Notes under the pieces: generated by a model
Databases searched by the model: none
What the model saw: the letters and a program-made list of their open reading frames with translations, nothing else
Told to the model about the DNA's origin: nothing
Assembly: GCF_021018805.1 (NCBI RefSeq)
Contig: NC_086283.1
Span: forward strand, 56,100,705-56,164,704
Direction of reading: 5' to 3'
Source of the DNA: Prinia subflava
Lineage: Eukaryota; Chordata; Aves; Passeriformes; Cisticolidae
Length of the DNA: 64,000 bases
Translations under genes and position numbers: made by a program
Shown: one piece after another, positions 11,456-26,400 of the stretch
Numbering within the stretch: the stretch's first letter is position 1
Layout: each line of letters opens with the position of its first letter

Positions 11456-14400
11456 CTGCAGCAGAGAGAAAGATACATTATTCGAAAAGAAGCTACTCTT
11501 CTTTTGCTCACTTTCACATTTGTTTTTCAAATTCTTACTTGATGTAAGTCAGTTTATTCCCATTGTGCTAAAAGATTGGAGCTTGTGTGCTGCTATAGAC
11601 CCACACCAGACACGTAGCTGACAAAAGCTCATTTCTTTTTGCATCCCTGTGCAGTGTCTCTGTAGTGTCACGTGTGGTGTATGTAGCCCCAGCGTGCCAA
11701 AGACAATTGATCTTCACTGTGCACATTATACAAGGAAACTACACACCATGAATCTTCTGAGAGTAACACCTGTTATTACTAAGAACTCCTTAATGATAAA
11801 ACTCAGGAAATTTACTATATCTGTGACTACTGGCATCTCCCAAAAGCGCTTGAAAGCATCATGTACTAAATCAGCCATACTCATATTCCAAAGCCAGGTC
11901 CAAAGAAAGATGGATCTTGACCATACATTCTGTTTTCAGACTGCTCCAGTGCTATGGCACCCCTCAGAAAAGTGATGCAAGGCATCTGTAGTAAGACTGT
12001 CTTCTCCATTCAAACTACCTCTACTCAGCCCAACTTTATGACCTCTCTCCATCATCTTCTCTTCTGCCTTTATGTATTTTTATATATGCAAACAATCTCT
12101 GAATACAAAAAACTAAGTATTACATTCAACAAAAATGTCAAAGAGCCTTTTCATCTTCTCCGGGCATACCTACAGATTTTATCTACTTGCTCTAGTCGGT
12201 CTAAGAAATGTTCTGATATCTTCTAAAGCATTATTATATGTCAGATCAAGTGTAATAGGTTTGTATTTTTTTCCCTTGAAGTTCCACCTATTACCTTCTT
12301 TCTTGGTTAATGACAGCTGTACCAACAGCAATGTATCTGTAATGAAGGCATTTAAATTTTAATTTAAATTCAAATTCTGGATATTTGATATCCATGCAAT
12401 ATCCAAGATTCAGATCCCTTCTGTCCAGTGTAAAGGGTTTTTTTGCAGAGCTGTACAAGAGTGAATCTAGACTAGGTTCTCATAATTTCATAAACTAACT
12501 TCTGCAACATTCTCATATCTAATCTTGCTTGCTCACATCAGAATGCTGCTGCAAGATATCTTCCTGGACTTATGAGACAGATTGATAGATACATACACAC
12601 ATATTTCACTTTCAAGATCTTTTACAGATTTTTTGTTTCCCCTCTTTATTCTAAACCAGTGTTCAATCTCTGGGTGGTCTAAGATACCAACTTCATTACT
12701 TAACTTCTCTCCTTAAAAAATGACTGTTTTTTCTGCTCCTCAGACTTAGGAGACTCCTTCATAAATATCTTCAGAAAAAATTTTCTGGTGTTTTTTTGTT
12801 TTTTGTTTTGTTTTGTTTTGTTTTTTAATCAAGATGTTTGCAAAACTCTTACCAGAAACAAAAGTGCTCATCAGACTTCATTTATCATGCTCATCAATAT
12901 TGTATGCTTTTGATACTCTCACACTTTTTCCTGTCTATGTGTAGTCCACTGTATTATACTTACATTGCTACACTCTGTGGGACAGATTATCTTTCCCCCA
13001 AACTGGACAGATACTAGAACAAAGTCATGGACAAATAAGGATGACTTTGGTGATTACTGTGGTGACAATAACGCACATTTTTTATTCACCTTTTCAATTT
13101 CTTTTCAAATGCTTTAATATTTGTCATTGTTACAGAGAAAACATTCATTTTTTTGTGCACAGTTACTGTCTCCTGCTTTAGCTTTATTTCTCTCTCATTT
13201 TCACTGAATAAAATGGACGTTAGATTCTTTTCTCCAGATGCAATTGTTCATGGTTTTAAATCTGAATCTTTTTCTTTCACCATGCTTATGCTTCTAATCT
13301 CCCCAAATCCTTTAGTATGATCTCTGTCCTTGCTCATTTGTACAATTTCTCTCATTTAAACATAATCTGCAAATTCATTGACTTTTTGTGTAATCCTTTT
13401 TCCAGGATTCCATTAATGAAGACAGCAAATAGGACCAGGTCTAAAACTAATCTAGTGATGCATGAACCCGCACTTTTTGTTATTCACTTAGCTACCTTGT
13501 GATTAAATGATGTAGATGTTTGTATACACAGTGCAATAATGCAGCTTACCTGGACTCTTAAGAAAAGGGGACAAGCATAACTTGGTAGATAGGTCACTAC
13601 TTGCTTATACATTTGCTCCAAGTCTAATGATGCATTGTGCTTTAAAATAATAGAAGCCATTCCTGCTTTTCCTTCATGATCTGCATGAAAGGAAGTGAGA
13701 TGAGAATTTTGTAACATGAACGAAGTTGAGATTATAATGGTAAACCTTACAAAATATACTGTAGTGCATTAACAAACCAAGAGTCATATATCATATTCTG
13801 AGTTTCAGTAAAGCTGCAAGACCTCATTCATATTTCATGTGGTATTACGTGTACTTGGAGATCACTCAAGTGATCAATTAAGCAATAATGCTGTAAATGA
13901 GTGTGGTTGGTAAGACTAAATGGAGTCCTATGTTCAGTGTAATCGATAAATGTGGATAAACATCAACAACATTCCTCTCTTGAAAACAAGAGTGAAGAGC
14001 TTTTTTCCTGGAGTAGCCAATTATGCCTTCATTTCTTTTTTAGTCTCTTTCTCTTGCCAATATCTTTTCTCAAAACTGTGGATCTGAATTAACAGAGAGA
14101 GTAATTAAAAGTTCTTACTGTTTTGTCTGAAAAAGGAGGGCACTGTGGGTCTTTGGGAAAGAACAAAATTAACTTCAACTATCAAAAGTAACTAAACACT
14201 TTAACCATCAGCTAGCAGTAACAGCAGAGATATTCTGATGTTTTCTTTGTTTAGGTTTAATTTTTTTCCTAATGCTACGAAATCAGTAAGGAATTTGATT
14301 TATCATTAAGTGCAATTATCAAGATAGTCACATAAAGTGAGCAGGTAAAACAGGTAAGTGTTGTATAGGGAATTACGTCTCTCATACTTTTGAATGTGAT

Positions 14401-17400
14401 TTTCAGTTTTCTATGATGTTTCTTGTTTTATGGCTTTAAAATACAGGTAAGTGACACTTTTTCTCATTTTAAACTCCTTTATCTTTCTGTGGTGGGTTTA
14501 TCCTTGCCAACAACCAAACATCCAGCCAGCTTTGTGCTCAATCCCTTCTGCCATGGGATGGGAAGTGAAGGAAAGCAAGACTCAAGTGATAAGGTAATGG
14601 CAGTTTCATAGGGAAGGTAAAAGATACACGTACAAGCAAAGCAAAACCAGGACATCATTCAGTATTTCCCATCATCAGGTAGATGTCCAGCTACTTCCTG
14701 CAGGGCAGGGCATCACTCAGAGCATGCAGCATTTTTGTGGGGGTGACAAGCAGCACAACCACAAACATCTCATCCACTTTTTCTCCGCTAGCTTTAATAA
14801 CTAAGCGTGGCTATCATATAATAGAGAATATCACTTTGGTCAGTTTCAGACCACTGTACCATCTCCATCTGCTCCCAAGTTCTTGCTGTCCCCAGCATTC
14901 TCATGCACGGAGAAAGCCTTGGTACTATGCAAACTCTGGTCAGTAGCCAAGCACTATTAAGTTATCAACACTGTTTTAGCCACCAATGCAAAGCAGAGCA
15001 GTGAACAGTCTCCTACACAGAAACTTATTTTTATCCCAGTGAGACCAAGCATATATTTTAAAAAAAGATTTAGTGTGAATGAGAATCAAGCCCATATGAT
15101 CTCATGAAAAGTAACAAAAAACCCTATTAAAAAGAAATTAATGTATATTCTTACTTAGAAATTGGTTTTTCTCTTTGTATTCTTTTTCATTTTCTTCTTG
15201 GTTTTGTAACTTAACTGTTTACAGTTATTTTATGAGGCTAAGTGAAATAAGAGAGAAAAATGTTTTCACATATTTTCCTTTAGAGTTACTTTAGAATTAC
15301 CTTGCTGACACTTTATTTTGACATGTCTGGATTTTACACAGATATGAATTTACTAAATCTTTATATTTTAATTTAGGTTATGCAGCTATCACAAATGCAT
15401 GCACAATAGATTCTCAAAAATACTTCTCATTGCATACAGATAAAAAATGCATGATTCACTGGCTCATTCACAATCGGGTGGTATTTTCATTATCTGCATC
15501 TACATTTTAGCTAGGTATTAAACAGATGACTCAATCAAATATGATTCACGTTTAAACCACAAAATAGAGAGAGTTATGATGGTTAACAATGAACCCGGGA
15601 GAAGTAAAATGCTTTACAAGCTTTTACCTGGCACAGGCACACCATACACATTTGCTTCTTGTATGAAGTCCAACATTACAATGACATCAGAAACTTCTGT
15701 AGTGGCAACGTTCTCCCCTTTCCATCTAAAATGTGTGAAAAAATAATTTAATCCCATGACACTTGTCCTTTGAAAAAAGCTTTAGTAGAAACTACAGTAA
15801 TTTCAGACTAACACTACCTCCTCACATTCTTTCACACTTGTCACATTGGAATTTGATCACCAGAAGACAATGTTGCAATTAAACTGTATTATAACACTGT
15901 AAGGGCCCTTGAAGATGAATTGTTTCCAAGTTTTTTACATGTATATAAATGTATCAAATGTGACCAATCTCTGGTATTTGATACATTTTTCTCCACATCG
16001 GTATAGGACTTCGTTGCTCATAGCAAAACCATCACTAGTTCTATGAATATTGAAAAGCATGTTCAACGAGCCGGAATTCCTACAAACTATTCTAAAAATG
16101 AACCGTTCAACCCCACAGGACTCAAGGAACACTTATGACAAAACTAGGCCTGTATCATCCACTTCAGAATAATTATAAACTACATCACAGTATCAATAAA
16201 TCGAACAGTTCCAGCTGAAAACAAATATAACCACATTATTCTATCTATATATCTTTGAAGAAATATGAAAAAAAAAAATAACTGTACCTGAAGGTATCTC
16301 CAATCCTGTCCCAAAAGTATAGAAAATTGTCATGGTCTTGAACCATTAGATCTCCAGTATTAAAATAAAGGTCTCCCTTCTTAAATACCTCACAGAGTAA
16401 TTTCTTTTCTGTGTGTCTTTTATTGCCAGCATAACCAAAGAAGGGGTTCTTCGCATTGACTTTGGAAATCAGAAGACCAGCCTCACCTATACAGAGAAGT
16501 TGAAAGAATATAAACCTTAAATATCATTGAACATTTCTGTACCTGACATTAATATTAATTACAATATTGTCAATGCAAATTCACAGTCACTTGGATTTCT
16601 TCCTGGTGACTCACCAGTTTTCTCCCAGAATGATCATCTATCAATTGTAAGCTCACTAGTAGTTTATTACTCTCTGAAAGTGCACAATTCAAGTTAATAT
16701 TGAATTGACTCTCCACATGTTACTGAATTTTCATGAGTGTCAACTTTATCAGCTTCCTAATGAAAAACTAGTGTCAATCAAAAGTAGGTGCTCAGCCCGG
16801 GCACTATGTCCCTATTTAATCTCTTTTCAGAGGTTCTGGGAACAGTGAAATTGCCTCAGCTGGTTGGACCGTGGTGTTAATAACACCGAGCTTGTGGGTT
16901 TTATCCCTGTGGGGACTACTCACTTAAAGGTTTGACTAGATCTTTGTGGGTCCCTTCCAACTCAGAATATTCTGTGATTCTGTAACTTCCTAAGAATATT
17001 CATTAAAGTGATATAGTATCATCAATTTACTTTTTGGTGTAAAATATAAAAGTTTAATACAATTTTTTTCCCTCAAAAAGTATGGCGATTAGGGGAAAGG
17101 ATTATCCTCCTATGCATGTTGAGTACCAAGGTGTTCTTTTGCAGAATGTGGAATAATTGAATGAAATAACCTTTCTGCGAGCAAGTTCTGAACAATATAA
17201 CTTAAGAGTCCCATTACTTTGTAACAAAGACAAGAATTATAAATATGAAAATATATCAAAATGCTTCCAAATGTAGGCACAATTTTTAATTTAAGATTGC
17301 CTCCTTAAAAATAAAGAGCTTGCTTTTTTTTTCCATAAACTGGTAGTGTTTAAAATAAAAGTATTTAGTTCACTGGTAGTATCACTGCAGCCATAATGCT

Positions 17401-20400
17401 CTGAAGAAATAAGACATGGGTAAGACAAAGATTACAGACAGAGATAATGCTTTTCATTAGACTGAGTGGTGTAGTTGGAAAAAAATTAGTGTCTAGAGCA
17501 CGTGTTCCCTTCACAGGTCAGTGTGGCATCCCTAGAGATAAACTGCTAAAAAATTTCAGCTTTTGGGGACATATTGTCTTCAAAGTGCCCATGTTTGATT
17601 ACCAACTGTTAGAGAATCTCTTAACTCCTTTGAAAAATCTATTTCTGCTCCCTATTAAAGCTGTCTGCCTGGCCGTTAATATGAGTTTTTCCTGCTTCTG
17701 TTTCAGCTGTTACCTTCCCATAGCTCATTCAATGTATGCTCCAGTATCTGTTAACACTTTTAAAAATTGTGTAATCATGATATTTGATAAATATTTTTAA
17801 GACAGCTATAATCAAGCAAATTTTGGTTTTGTTGTTTTTTGGATTTTTTTTTAATTATTAAGCTGAATCACATCACTTAGTCAGAAACACTTAATCTCTC
17901 ATCAAAAAGTATTTGCTCTAATCCACCAGTCTTTCCTGTAGATCTCTTAGGCAACCATTTCCTTATGTTAACCTCCTTTAAAAAACACAGATGTCACTAT
18001 GTATAAACTCAAAGATAATACCATAGCATCACTTTTGAACACTACTCTTCTGCGAATATATCCAAGGATCTCCTGCATGCTTCTGATATCAGCACTGGTA
18101 TGTTTAATGCTGTTTTATCTGAGATCAAAAATCATATTGCTTTTTTCCAGAGCAAAGAGTAATAGTTAATTTAGTAAACTACAGTAACACAATACCAAGG
18201 CTTCTTAAAACAACTCTCTGAAGTATTTTTTATTAAAATCAATAGGCTGTAATATCCTATTAAAATACATACTTACCTTTCTTAACTTTTTCACACCAAC
18301 CATGTTTATTTCTAATTGGTTCATCTTTTTGGAAATCATACTTGATTAAATCAAATGGGAAAAAAAGCTAAAAAAGGGAAGAAGTCATCAGTTACTAATC
18401 TACACAGTGACATCTGGTGGCAGCAAATATACATAAGGAAACCTGTGCTCCAGTCTTGCACATCTGAAAGAAGAATGCAGTTTCACTAAAAAATGAAAAT
18501 ACTCTGTGTAAATTTATGCCATTTCCTGGAGGTAAGCAACATCAAAACAATTTTGTAAATGAAGGCATAGAACTGTCCTTTCATTAATTTTCTTACAAGT
18601 AAGTTATGGGATCCACATCACCAGTGAAAGAGCAATGTGAGTCAGCATAATAGAAGCACTGTCTCTAGATATCTTCTAGCAGACACGATGTGTTCTTGGG
18701 GTTTTCTGGCACTGAAAACAGCTGGCAAGGTAAAGGCCTCACAAACGAAAATCTGCTTCCTGTTGGGCTTCACTGTTGCTTAACTAGCCTCAGTACTTCC
18801 CTCTTTCTTTCTCAGGCTACGGTATGGTGGTGGGGAGCACCAGCAGCAGAGTACATCCTCCCCTGGCTCAAAGCAAACTGAAGGAGAGGACAAGATACTC
18901 CTATCAAAACTAGAAACTGCAAAACTTCTTTTCTTCTTCTTTTTTTTTTTTTTTTTTTTTCCTTTTTCCCTTGAATATACAGCATTTGACTATTATTTTG
19001 CTTCATTTTTCTGCTGTGATATGAATCCAAACTGGACCTTTAAGGGACACTACCTTACACTATTTGGGCAATTGTGTTTGCAGTGGTCCAAATTGTCTCT
19101 ATTATTCTGAACAGATAATTGGCCCGGCTTGGGGTTCCGTGCTGCCTTCTCAAAAAGAAATCTTATCAGCAATCTTTAACAACTAGTGAAACCAAGGTAA
19201 TTATCTTCTCCTGAGAATTCTTGGCAATAGGGGAACAATTTTATAAAACATGAATACACCTGCACTCTTCACAAAAAGGAAATGCAATATAACTTAAGGA
19301 GGGTTATATGAAAGGGACTGAAGTAAAAGGTAGGATGTTAGAACATAAATGTCTTTCCTCTTCTGCCACCAACTTGGATGAAGATTTGCATCTTTATTCT
19401 AAGTTGAAATGTTGTTGTAAATATATCAAATATGTTTTTCTGAAATCTGAATAAAGAGCAACATGAATCCCACAATTTCAGTCTCATATGGACAAACAGA
19501 TTCATTGAGTCCTTTCAATGTCCAGCACTGTGTTCTTCTTCTACCCTAAGTATGAAACAAAAAGATGTTTTTAACTGTCAATCAAAGGAAAAAGGTCATA
19601 GCCTGCAAAATAAAGTAATGATTCAAGAAAGGGACAGTATTTTAATTAAGTGAAGGGTAATTATTTTTATTAACCTCAGATTAAATCATTAACCAAAGTC
19701 AAGAATCTGAGAGGCAAAATGCCTTAATTAGAAAATAATTGATTACTCTTGAGGAACAGAGTTGGAGTGGGTCTTCTTTGTTGTTTGTTTTTTTTTTTCT
19801 GGCTACATTTAAATGCTACTCTTTTTCACTTTTTTTCTTTTTATATTGATATTTATTACTTTAACAGGTTTCATATGAATAAATACAATTGATAAAAATA
19901 TTAAGAGTGAAATGTTATAAAATTAAATGTTATTCCAGTTTTGTGTCTGATTAGAATAGCTTAAAATAATGCATCATACAGAGTAGTATTTTGACAAGAT
20001 ACAGTTTTTGAGCTCTGAAAGAATGAAGAATTATTTTAAATTGTTATAAACCCTCAAAAACTCTAATTCACTACCTGAGATCATCTAAAAACTATTGAGA
20101 ATATCATTATATATAACTATACTATGTTATATACATCTTTTTTTGCCTACAACTTCAGAGTATTAACGAGGTGTATTCCAATTGGGTTTTTTAAATAATA
20201 ATCATGAAAATACATAATTAAAAGAAAACACCACATCTTGTATTAAATATGCATAATGAAACTATACAGAGTCTGTGCAAACAGCTGTGCCTGCGCAAAA
20301 GTCTTTTCCAAGCTAAATCATTCTGTGATTCTAAGAAGCTTGCTTTTCATATTAAATACTAGAAAATGAAAGCTCCAGAGTGAAGTATTTAGTCTGGGCA

Positions 20401-23400
20401 CAAACTAACACTTGGTTCACCTCATTATTTAAATTCTAATGGGACGAAAACCTAAGCTGTTGAAGCATTAGCATATTATTTTCACAGAGTACTGCATGCA
20501 ACATTCATCATTTTAATCTACATTTTACTCTCTGAAGCACCACATAAACGTAGCGAACAAAAAGCATCATTTAGCAAGCTGAAAGTGCATTAATGTGCAA
20601 CATTGTCTACTATTATGTTGACTAGATGTTTATCAAGTAACAGCTTCCCTTATATATTTTTTTTAATTGGAAATATGTGAGTTTAAATATTGTTTTGGAA
20701 GTAGTTGTGACATGCCTAAAGTTTCAACTTACAGCGAATGCTCAAAGAACCTTTATCAGAAAATAGAGATCACAAGCTTTTTATTACTGGTTTTAGAGAT
20801 TAAGGTTTTTTTAATATTCTTTTGGAGATTATCGGTTTCTAAAACAAAGCATTACATGTACTAGATTTAGTTTCAAGCATCTTTAAAAACTGAAATGTAA
20901 GAAAATAAAAATTCGGAGCATAATATCATCACATCTTAAAAACATCACAGTTTTAAAAATATACTTGAAATGCCTTATTTATGCTTCAAAGAGCAGATGC
21001 ATAGGTCCTCCATACAACTTTGTTAGCCAAAGTAAAAAAAAAACAAGAAACAAATCTTTTAAGCTATGTTTGATATTAATTTAATCATGGCGTGTAAGAA
21101 TACAATACCTTACAAAACACCTGTAGTACCTCAGATTATTTTAGATCAAAATCAGTCAAAGGAGAAGAAACATTAATTTTCACTGGCCAATGAACTTAGG
21201 AGCTTCCATTGCTTGGATCCATACACTGATATTCTTACTTTGAACCCAGTTTTCCAGGATCTTAAAATTTGCTTAAAACAGACTTTGTTTTTTTTTAACT
21301 AAAAATTTATCTTCTGCCACAAGGTCTATAACTGAATGAAGAAGTACATAATACTAATTCTGAATGGCTGCGTGAAAGCCATTTTATATAATGAAATTAT
21401 TTAAGATCTATTGTAAGATCTAAATGCTTCTCAGCTAAAGCTGTTTTTTATCAATACAGTTTTGCATAAGGGATTTGGATTCCTTTGATAGGTTGAGTAT
21501 CTTTGTTTAAAATGAAATGAAAAATTACATTTACAAATAAAGATGGCCTTTTTTTTTTTTTTTTTTTTTCCATAATGCTTTCCAGGTGAACATGCCATGG
21601 GTTATTTTTAGCCCTTCTTATAAGCTTTCTTGGATCTCATTAATCCCAAGCTCCCTTGTTGTTTGTCATCACTCAGAATTTATTTCAGTATAAGAAAGAG
21701 ATTTTTATATAAATTAGATAGACACAATTAAGGGTCTTCAAGATGTTTTTCCACATCACATTTATATAAATACACACATAATGTACGCCATATACAAAAT
21801 AAGTGATTATTAACATAAGTTAGAGACATATGTATGTCAGATGTAAAGATTAAACAGTAATTTATTATATTACTGTCTTAATCAGTGTAAATCAGGACTC
21901 TATTTTTTGTAAAAAGTTTTACATTTTAGCAGCTGAAAAGCTATTCAGAGGCTTCTACTTTTCTGTTCATTGACTCTATGTAAACATCTTTACTGAAAGA
22001 TTTATTCATATTCTACAGGGAAGCTTTCAAGCACATGAACAAATCCCTCTTATATAAAGAACAGTGTGAAAAGAAACAAGTGCAAACAAGAGCACTGCTT
22101 TTAGTTAACATCTTAAATACAGTGACTTCTGCCAACTGCTATAACATTCATCTGTTTATTCCTATTACCTTAAGTCTTCCAATATTTTTATGAAAAGAAA
22201 TATGTTCTGTAGAACCTTAATATTATTTATCACAAGCATTTATCCCCAGGCCTTAGCAGTTACCGACAGAAAAGTTACTTTGCTCATTCTGAGAGCTCAG
22301 TTTGCCTCTTAAAGCTGTAATTTTTTATCTGTATTTCACCTTTACAAACTGTGCCATTGCCACACACACAAAAGAATGCACTCCAATTTTTTCCTCTCCC
22401 CTCCTCCCCACAATGTTATGCTTGGAAACTTTCTACCATTTCCCCCTCTATACTCTCAATACTTGTATCTATAGGGCTTTGTACTGCATTTACTTTGTTG
22501 CCAGCTGTGCAATTATGCTGTAGGAAGAGAGCAAGTTTCTTCCTTCTCCTTTAGTGTATCACACATATGAACACACAAATCTTTTTCCCCCCACTTTCTC
22601 AGTTCTCTTTCTTTCTATTCCCAGTTTAAGAAACAGATGTTTAGAAAATCCCTAGAAAGCAAGTTAAAAGGTATCTCATGTTGTCCTGCATGGCAAGAGA
22701 ATGTTTCAAAAGCTGTTCTGGCGTGTCTTTGAAGAAACAACAAATGTTAGGAGTTGGGTGGCTGGGCCCTGTCTGTGCCATTGTGTACTTTACAGCAGGA
22801 GACAGGTTTTCTTTCCAACCTCAGGTCTTTCACAAGTCAGCAAATCAGAAATAATGCTGTTCTCCTTTATATATCACTAGATGTCTAGTGCATGTCATTT
22901 AGACTGAAGTAAAACAAAAAACAGCTACACTTTAGAAGGCTTTGTTTAGTAATCTGCAAGCTGCAAAATGTATTAAAAAAACAGAATAAATGCCTGAAAT
23001 AAGTAAAAATTAACTTTTCTATGGCATTAAAATATGTATTTATGTGTGTCACATGCAACCCCCCCCCACTACTTGATTAAAAATACAGTTGATTAAATAA
23101 ACATGCAGATAGTTTCAAGTTTAATCTTTATCCGCTGTAGACTTTACATGGTATTTCCAAAAGGTTAATGACTTATGACAAAATTCTGCCAGAAATTCTG
23201 CAATGCTGAAAACAAGTTTACTCAAGCTTGGAACATACACAAAATCTTGTAAGATTATAAGGCATCTGGCTTAGAAAAGTCTGAAACAAAAATTAACATC
23301 AGCTGTAAGGTTCCTGGTTCACCCAGTACACCCTAAATTCCAGATCTCTGATTTTCTGTAGCAGTTCTGGACCCTTCTGGAGATATCCAGCACCATCAAA

Positions 23401-26400
23401 TGGTCACTGCCTGCTACAGAGCATCAAACATGTAGGACAGAGCATCAGTGGAGTCATCTGCTTAAATTCCTGAGCTTTCAGTGGTGTTTTCTGAGTGGTT
23501 CCAGAATCCTCACTGCAGTCTGAGTTTCTGTATGAGAAGAGAAGAATTTGTCTGGCCCCAATGTGTAGAGCAGTCTGTGTAATTGTACTGTGATAACAGA
23601 ATATTGAAGTTTAGGACCCTGGAACATACGCTGCCTAGAGACCTTTTTACATGGCATCAGAAGATACCTCTGTTGTATTTCTGAGCAATGGTTTTATGTC
23701 ACTCCCTAAAAAGTTTTCTTGGGACATTTTGCTATCACTTCTCCTAAGGAGCACAAATGTCATTTAAGTCAACAGGACTTGTATATAGATAGGTATCACT
23801 CAATTTAAAATTCTAGGCAATGCATGAGGGACTATTTATTTCAAGAAGAGTAAAAACTGGTATAAACAACTACATAATTATAAATACATAGTCTTGTTGC
23901 AAAAATGCTGGACATCTTTCATATAATTAACCAAAGCTTGGGACACATGTTACTTTGTTTGGGACTTTCAAATCATTTAAAAGATTGTCCTTATAGGCTC
24001 AAAAAGAAGAAATCTATCTGTGAATTTCAATCAGAAATAAATTTTTCATTTACTCAGAAGGATGGAGGAAAGTCATAATATGATATAAATAACATGTAAT
24101 CCTCCTCTCCAAGATATATGACTGCCATTTTCAAATCCTATGAACTACAGAATGGTTTTTTTTCTAGTTTCAGTAACCTAGAACACAGCAAACACCTGCA
24201 GTACACTGTAGATAAATGTGTATAGCATTTTAAAATTAATAATCTCACCAAGTATTCTCTGTCACAATAACTCAACAGTGATTATATATGTATTGTGTTA
24301 TCTTTGACATTTCTGAATTCTGATATAGGCTAGATGTAGTTTGAGTTAATTATGTTTATTTGTACCTAGGTATAAAATATCTATTTTGTAAAAATTTTGT
24401 ATCTGTCTATATGCAACTGTATGCAATTATTATAATATATTAATTATTAGTATTAATCCCCTTTATGCAAAATATTTACATAGCAATATGCAATATAAAC
24501 ATACTATATAAACACATCTCTAACCATAATTTGTAGAACAGTAAATCAGAATAGAGATTTGTAGCAGTATTTCAGCGATGAGGAATTCTTAGGTATTAAA
24601 ATAAATCCAACTTTTCTTTTGTCCTCTAATGTAGTAGAGACCTGAAATTATACTTGGCAGCTGATTACTCAAACTTTTAGAAGAGAGCCAAAGCCCTTTA
24701 GACTCCTGTGAACTCTAAGAAAAACTTCAGTGTTACTGCTGAAAGCACAACTGGGTTGAGTGCCAAGATTTTAGAGAGGGTCAATTAACTTACAATAACC
24801 AAGTTAGAAAATTTGTCTAGTACTTATGACTGTACTCAAACTAAGAAACAATTTTTCAGCACTACAACTAAGTAGAATGTAAATAAAGAGTCACCTTATA
24901 GAAGAAATTGGTGCGTCCAACAGATCCAATCTTTCCTGTGTGGTTCATGAAACAAATGTTTCCTTCAGTAGCACCATAGAACTCGCAGATCTTAACATCA
25001 CCAAATCTGTCTATAAATTCCCTCCATACATCATTTCTTACTCCATTTCCAACTGCTAGTCGGACTTTGTGATTTTTTTCTCCTTCCTTCTGTTAAAAAA
25101 GGAAAAAAAAAATATATATAGCATACATATAACTGCATTTGATTCTTACATATATTTTAGGAAAAACATACCTTCTTCAAAATACATCCTGTAAAAAAAA
25201 AATAATAATACTCAAGAAGTTAAAGAAAGCTGGCATAGCTGATGGACAGCTGCAAAGTAGTAAGCTGCAATTTAAAAATGATTGTCTTGTTGAACAAACA
25301 AATTATTTCCTGAAAAATTACTATAATTATTTATATAAACACTTCTATATTTTAGGAGTTGTATTGTCTCCACCTATTTCTTCCCAGAGGAATTTAAAAA
25401 ATTGGGAAGAACAGAGAAAGATAGGAATTATTTCCATCACAGGATTAAAATCAGAAGAGATGAATAGTTACTTTCTTCTGTCTTCAAACTGATTATGAGG
25501 AAACAATCAGATTTCACATATTTGTAAAGTATTTTCCTTCCCACGTATTGTATGTGAGCCATCTTCTGTACTTTTTTCAATATTAAGACTCACAAGGTTT
25601 TGTTCAATGTTACTGGAATACTGTATTTCTTAGTGATCTTGTGTCTTTACCTTTGAGAGGTCCCACAAGACAGAGAAGTTCCTTTTAACATAAGGAACAA
25701 AATAGCATGTATCCAGTTCCGTAAGATGTTCTAATTTTATTTATACATTCCCAAACACTGAGATTAGATTGATCACCTTTAAAATACAGTCATATTTAAG
25801 TTGAAGTACCAGAAGGCAAAACATCTGTACTGTTTGGATTTGTTTGGGTTTATTTTCTTTTCATTTCACCTAATTTAAAATATGACTCCCTTTTCAATCA
25901 TTTCAAGTTGCAATATAGAACACTCTAGAAGTGAGAGAGCTCAGAATAAACATAGGTAAATTTGTTACCACTTACCCTCAGAATTGCATAGCACTCTGCC
26001 ACTGCAACTGTCTCTATACACTTCTATCAACCTACACTCCTGAATATGCATGCAAACACCTCTCTGTATACAAATGCACACATCTGCACATACTCACACA
26101 TATATATGTCTACATCCACATATATATACACTATAGAAAACAGAGAGTCTCTATCTTCCACTTTTCTATTATGCCCCTCCCCTCCCCCCCCCCCCACCAA
26201 ACCAGTATGAATTAGTTATAGCTTTACAGTAAAAATCCATTTGAACACCTTTAGTCTCACATAAAATCACAGCAAATTACCTTTGTAAAGAGACCTGGTC
26301 AGCTGACTGAAACAGGAATCCTTTGAATAATTTGGATATTAAAAACAGTAAAGCATCAACTGAGTACATAGACAGCAGTGTACCTCCAAGGCTTATGTCT

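Larger units (their letters stand above)
18368..24894 (-). other. SLC27A6: SLC27A6 intron 5 (6.5 kb)
   Basis: GT-AG. AT-rich, with T runs at 18941-18960 and 21549-21569 and a probable CR1 tail at about 20308-20336. No coding sequence recognised. Confidence 0.85.

Noticed and set aside
16845..16920. Possible tRNA-Ile gene
   Set aside because: The anticodon arm is good but the acceptor and other stems are degraded and a CR1 tail follows, so it is a SINE.
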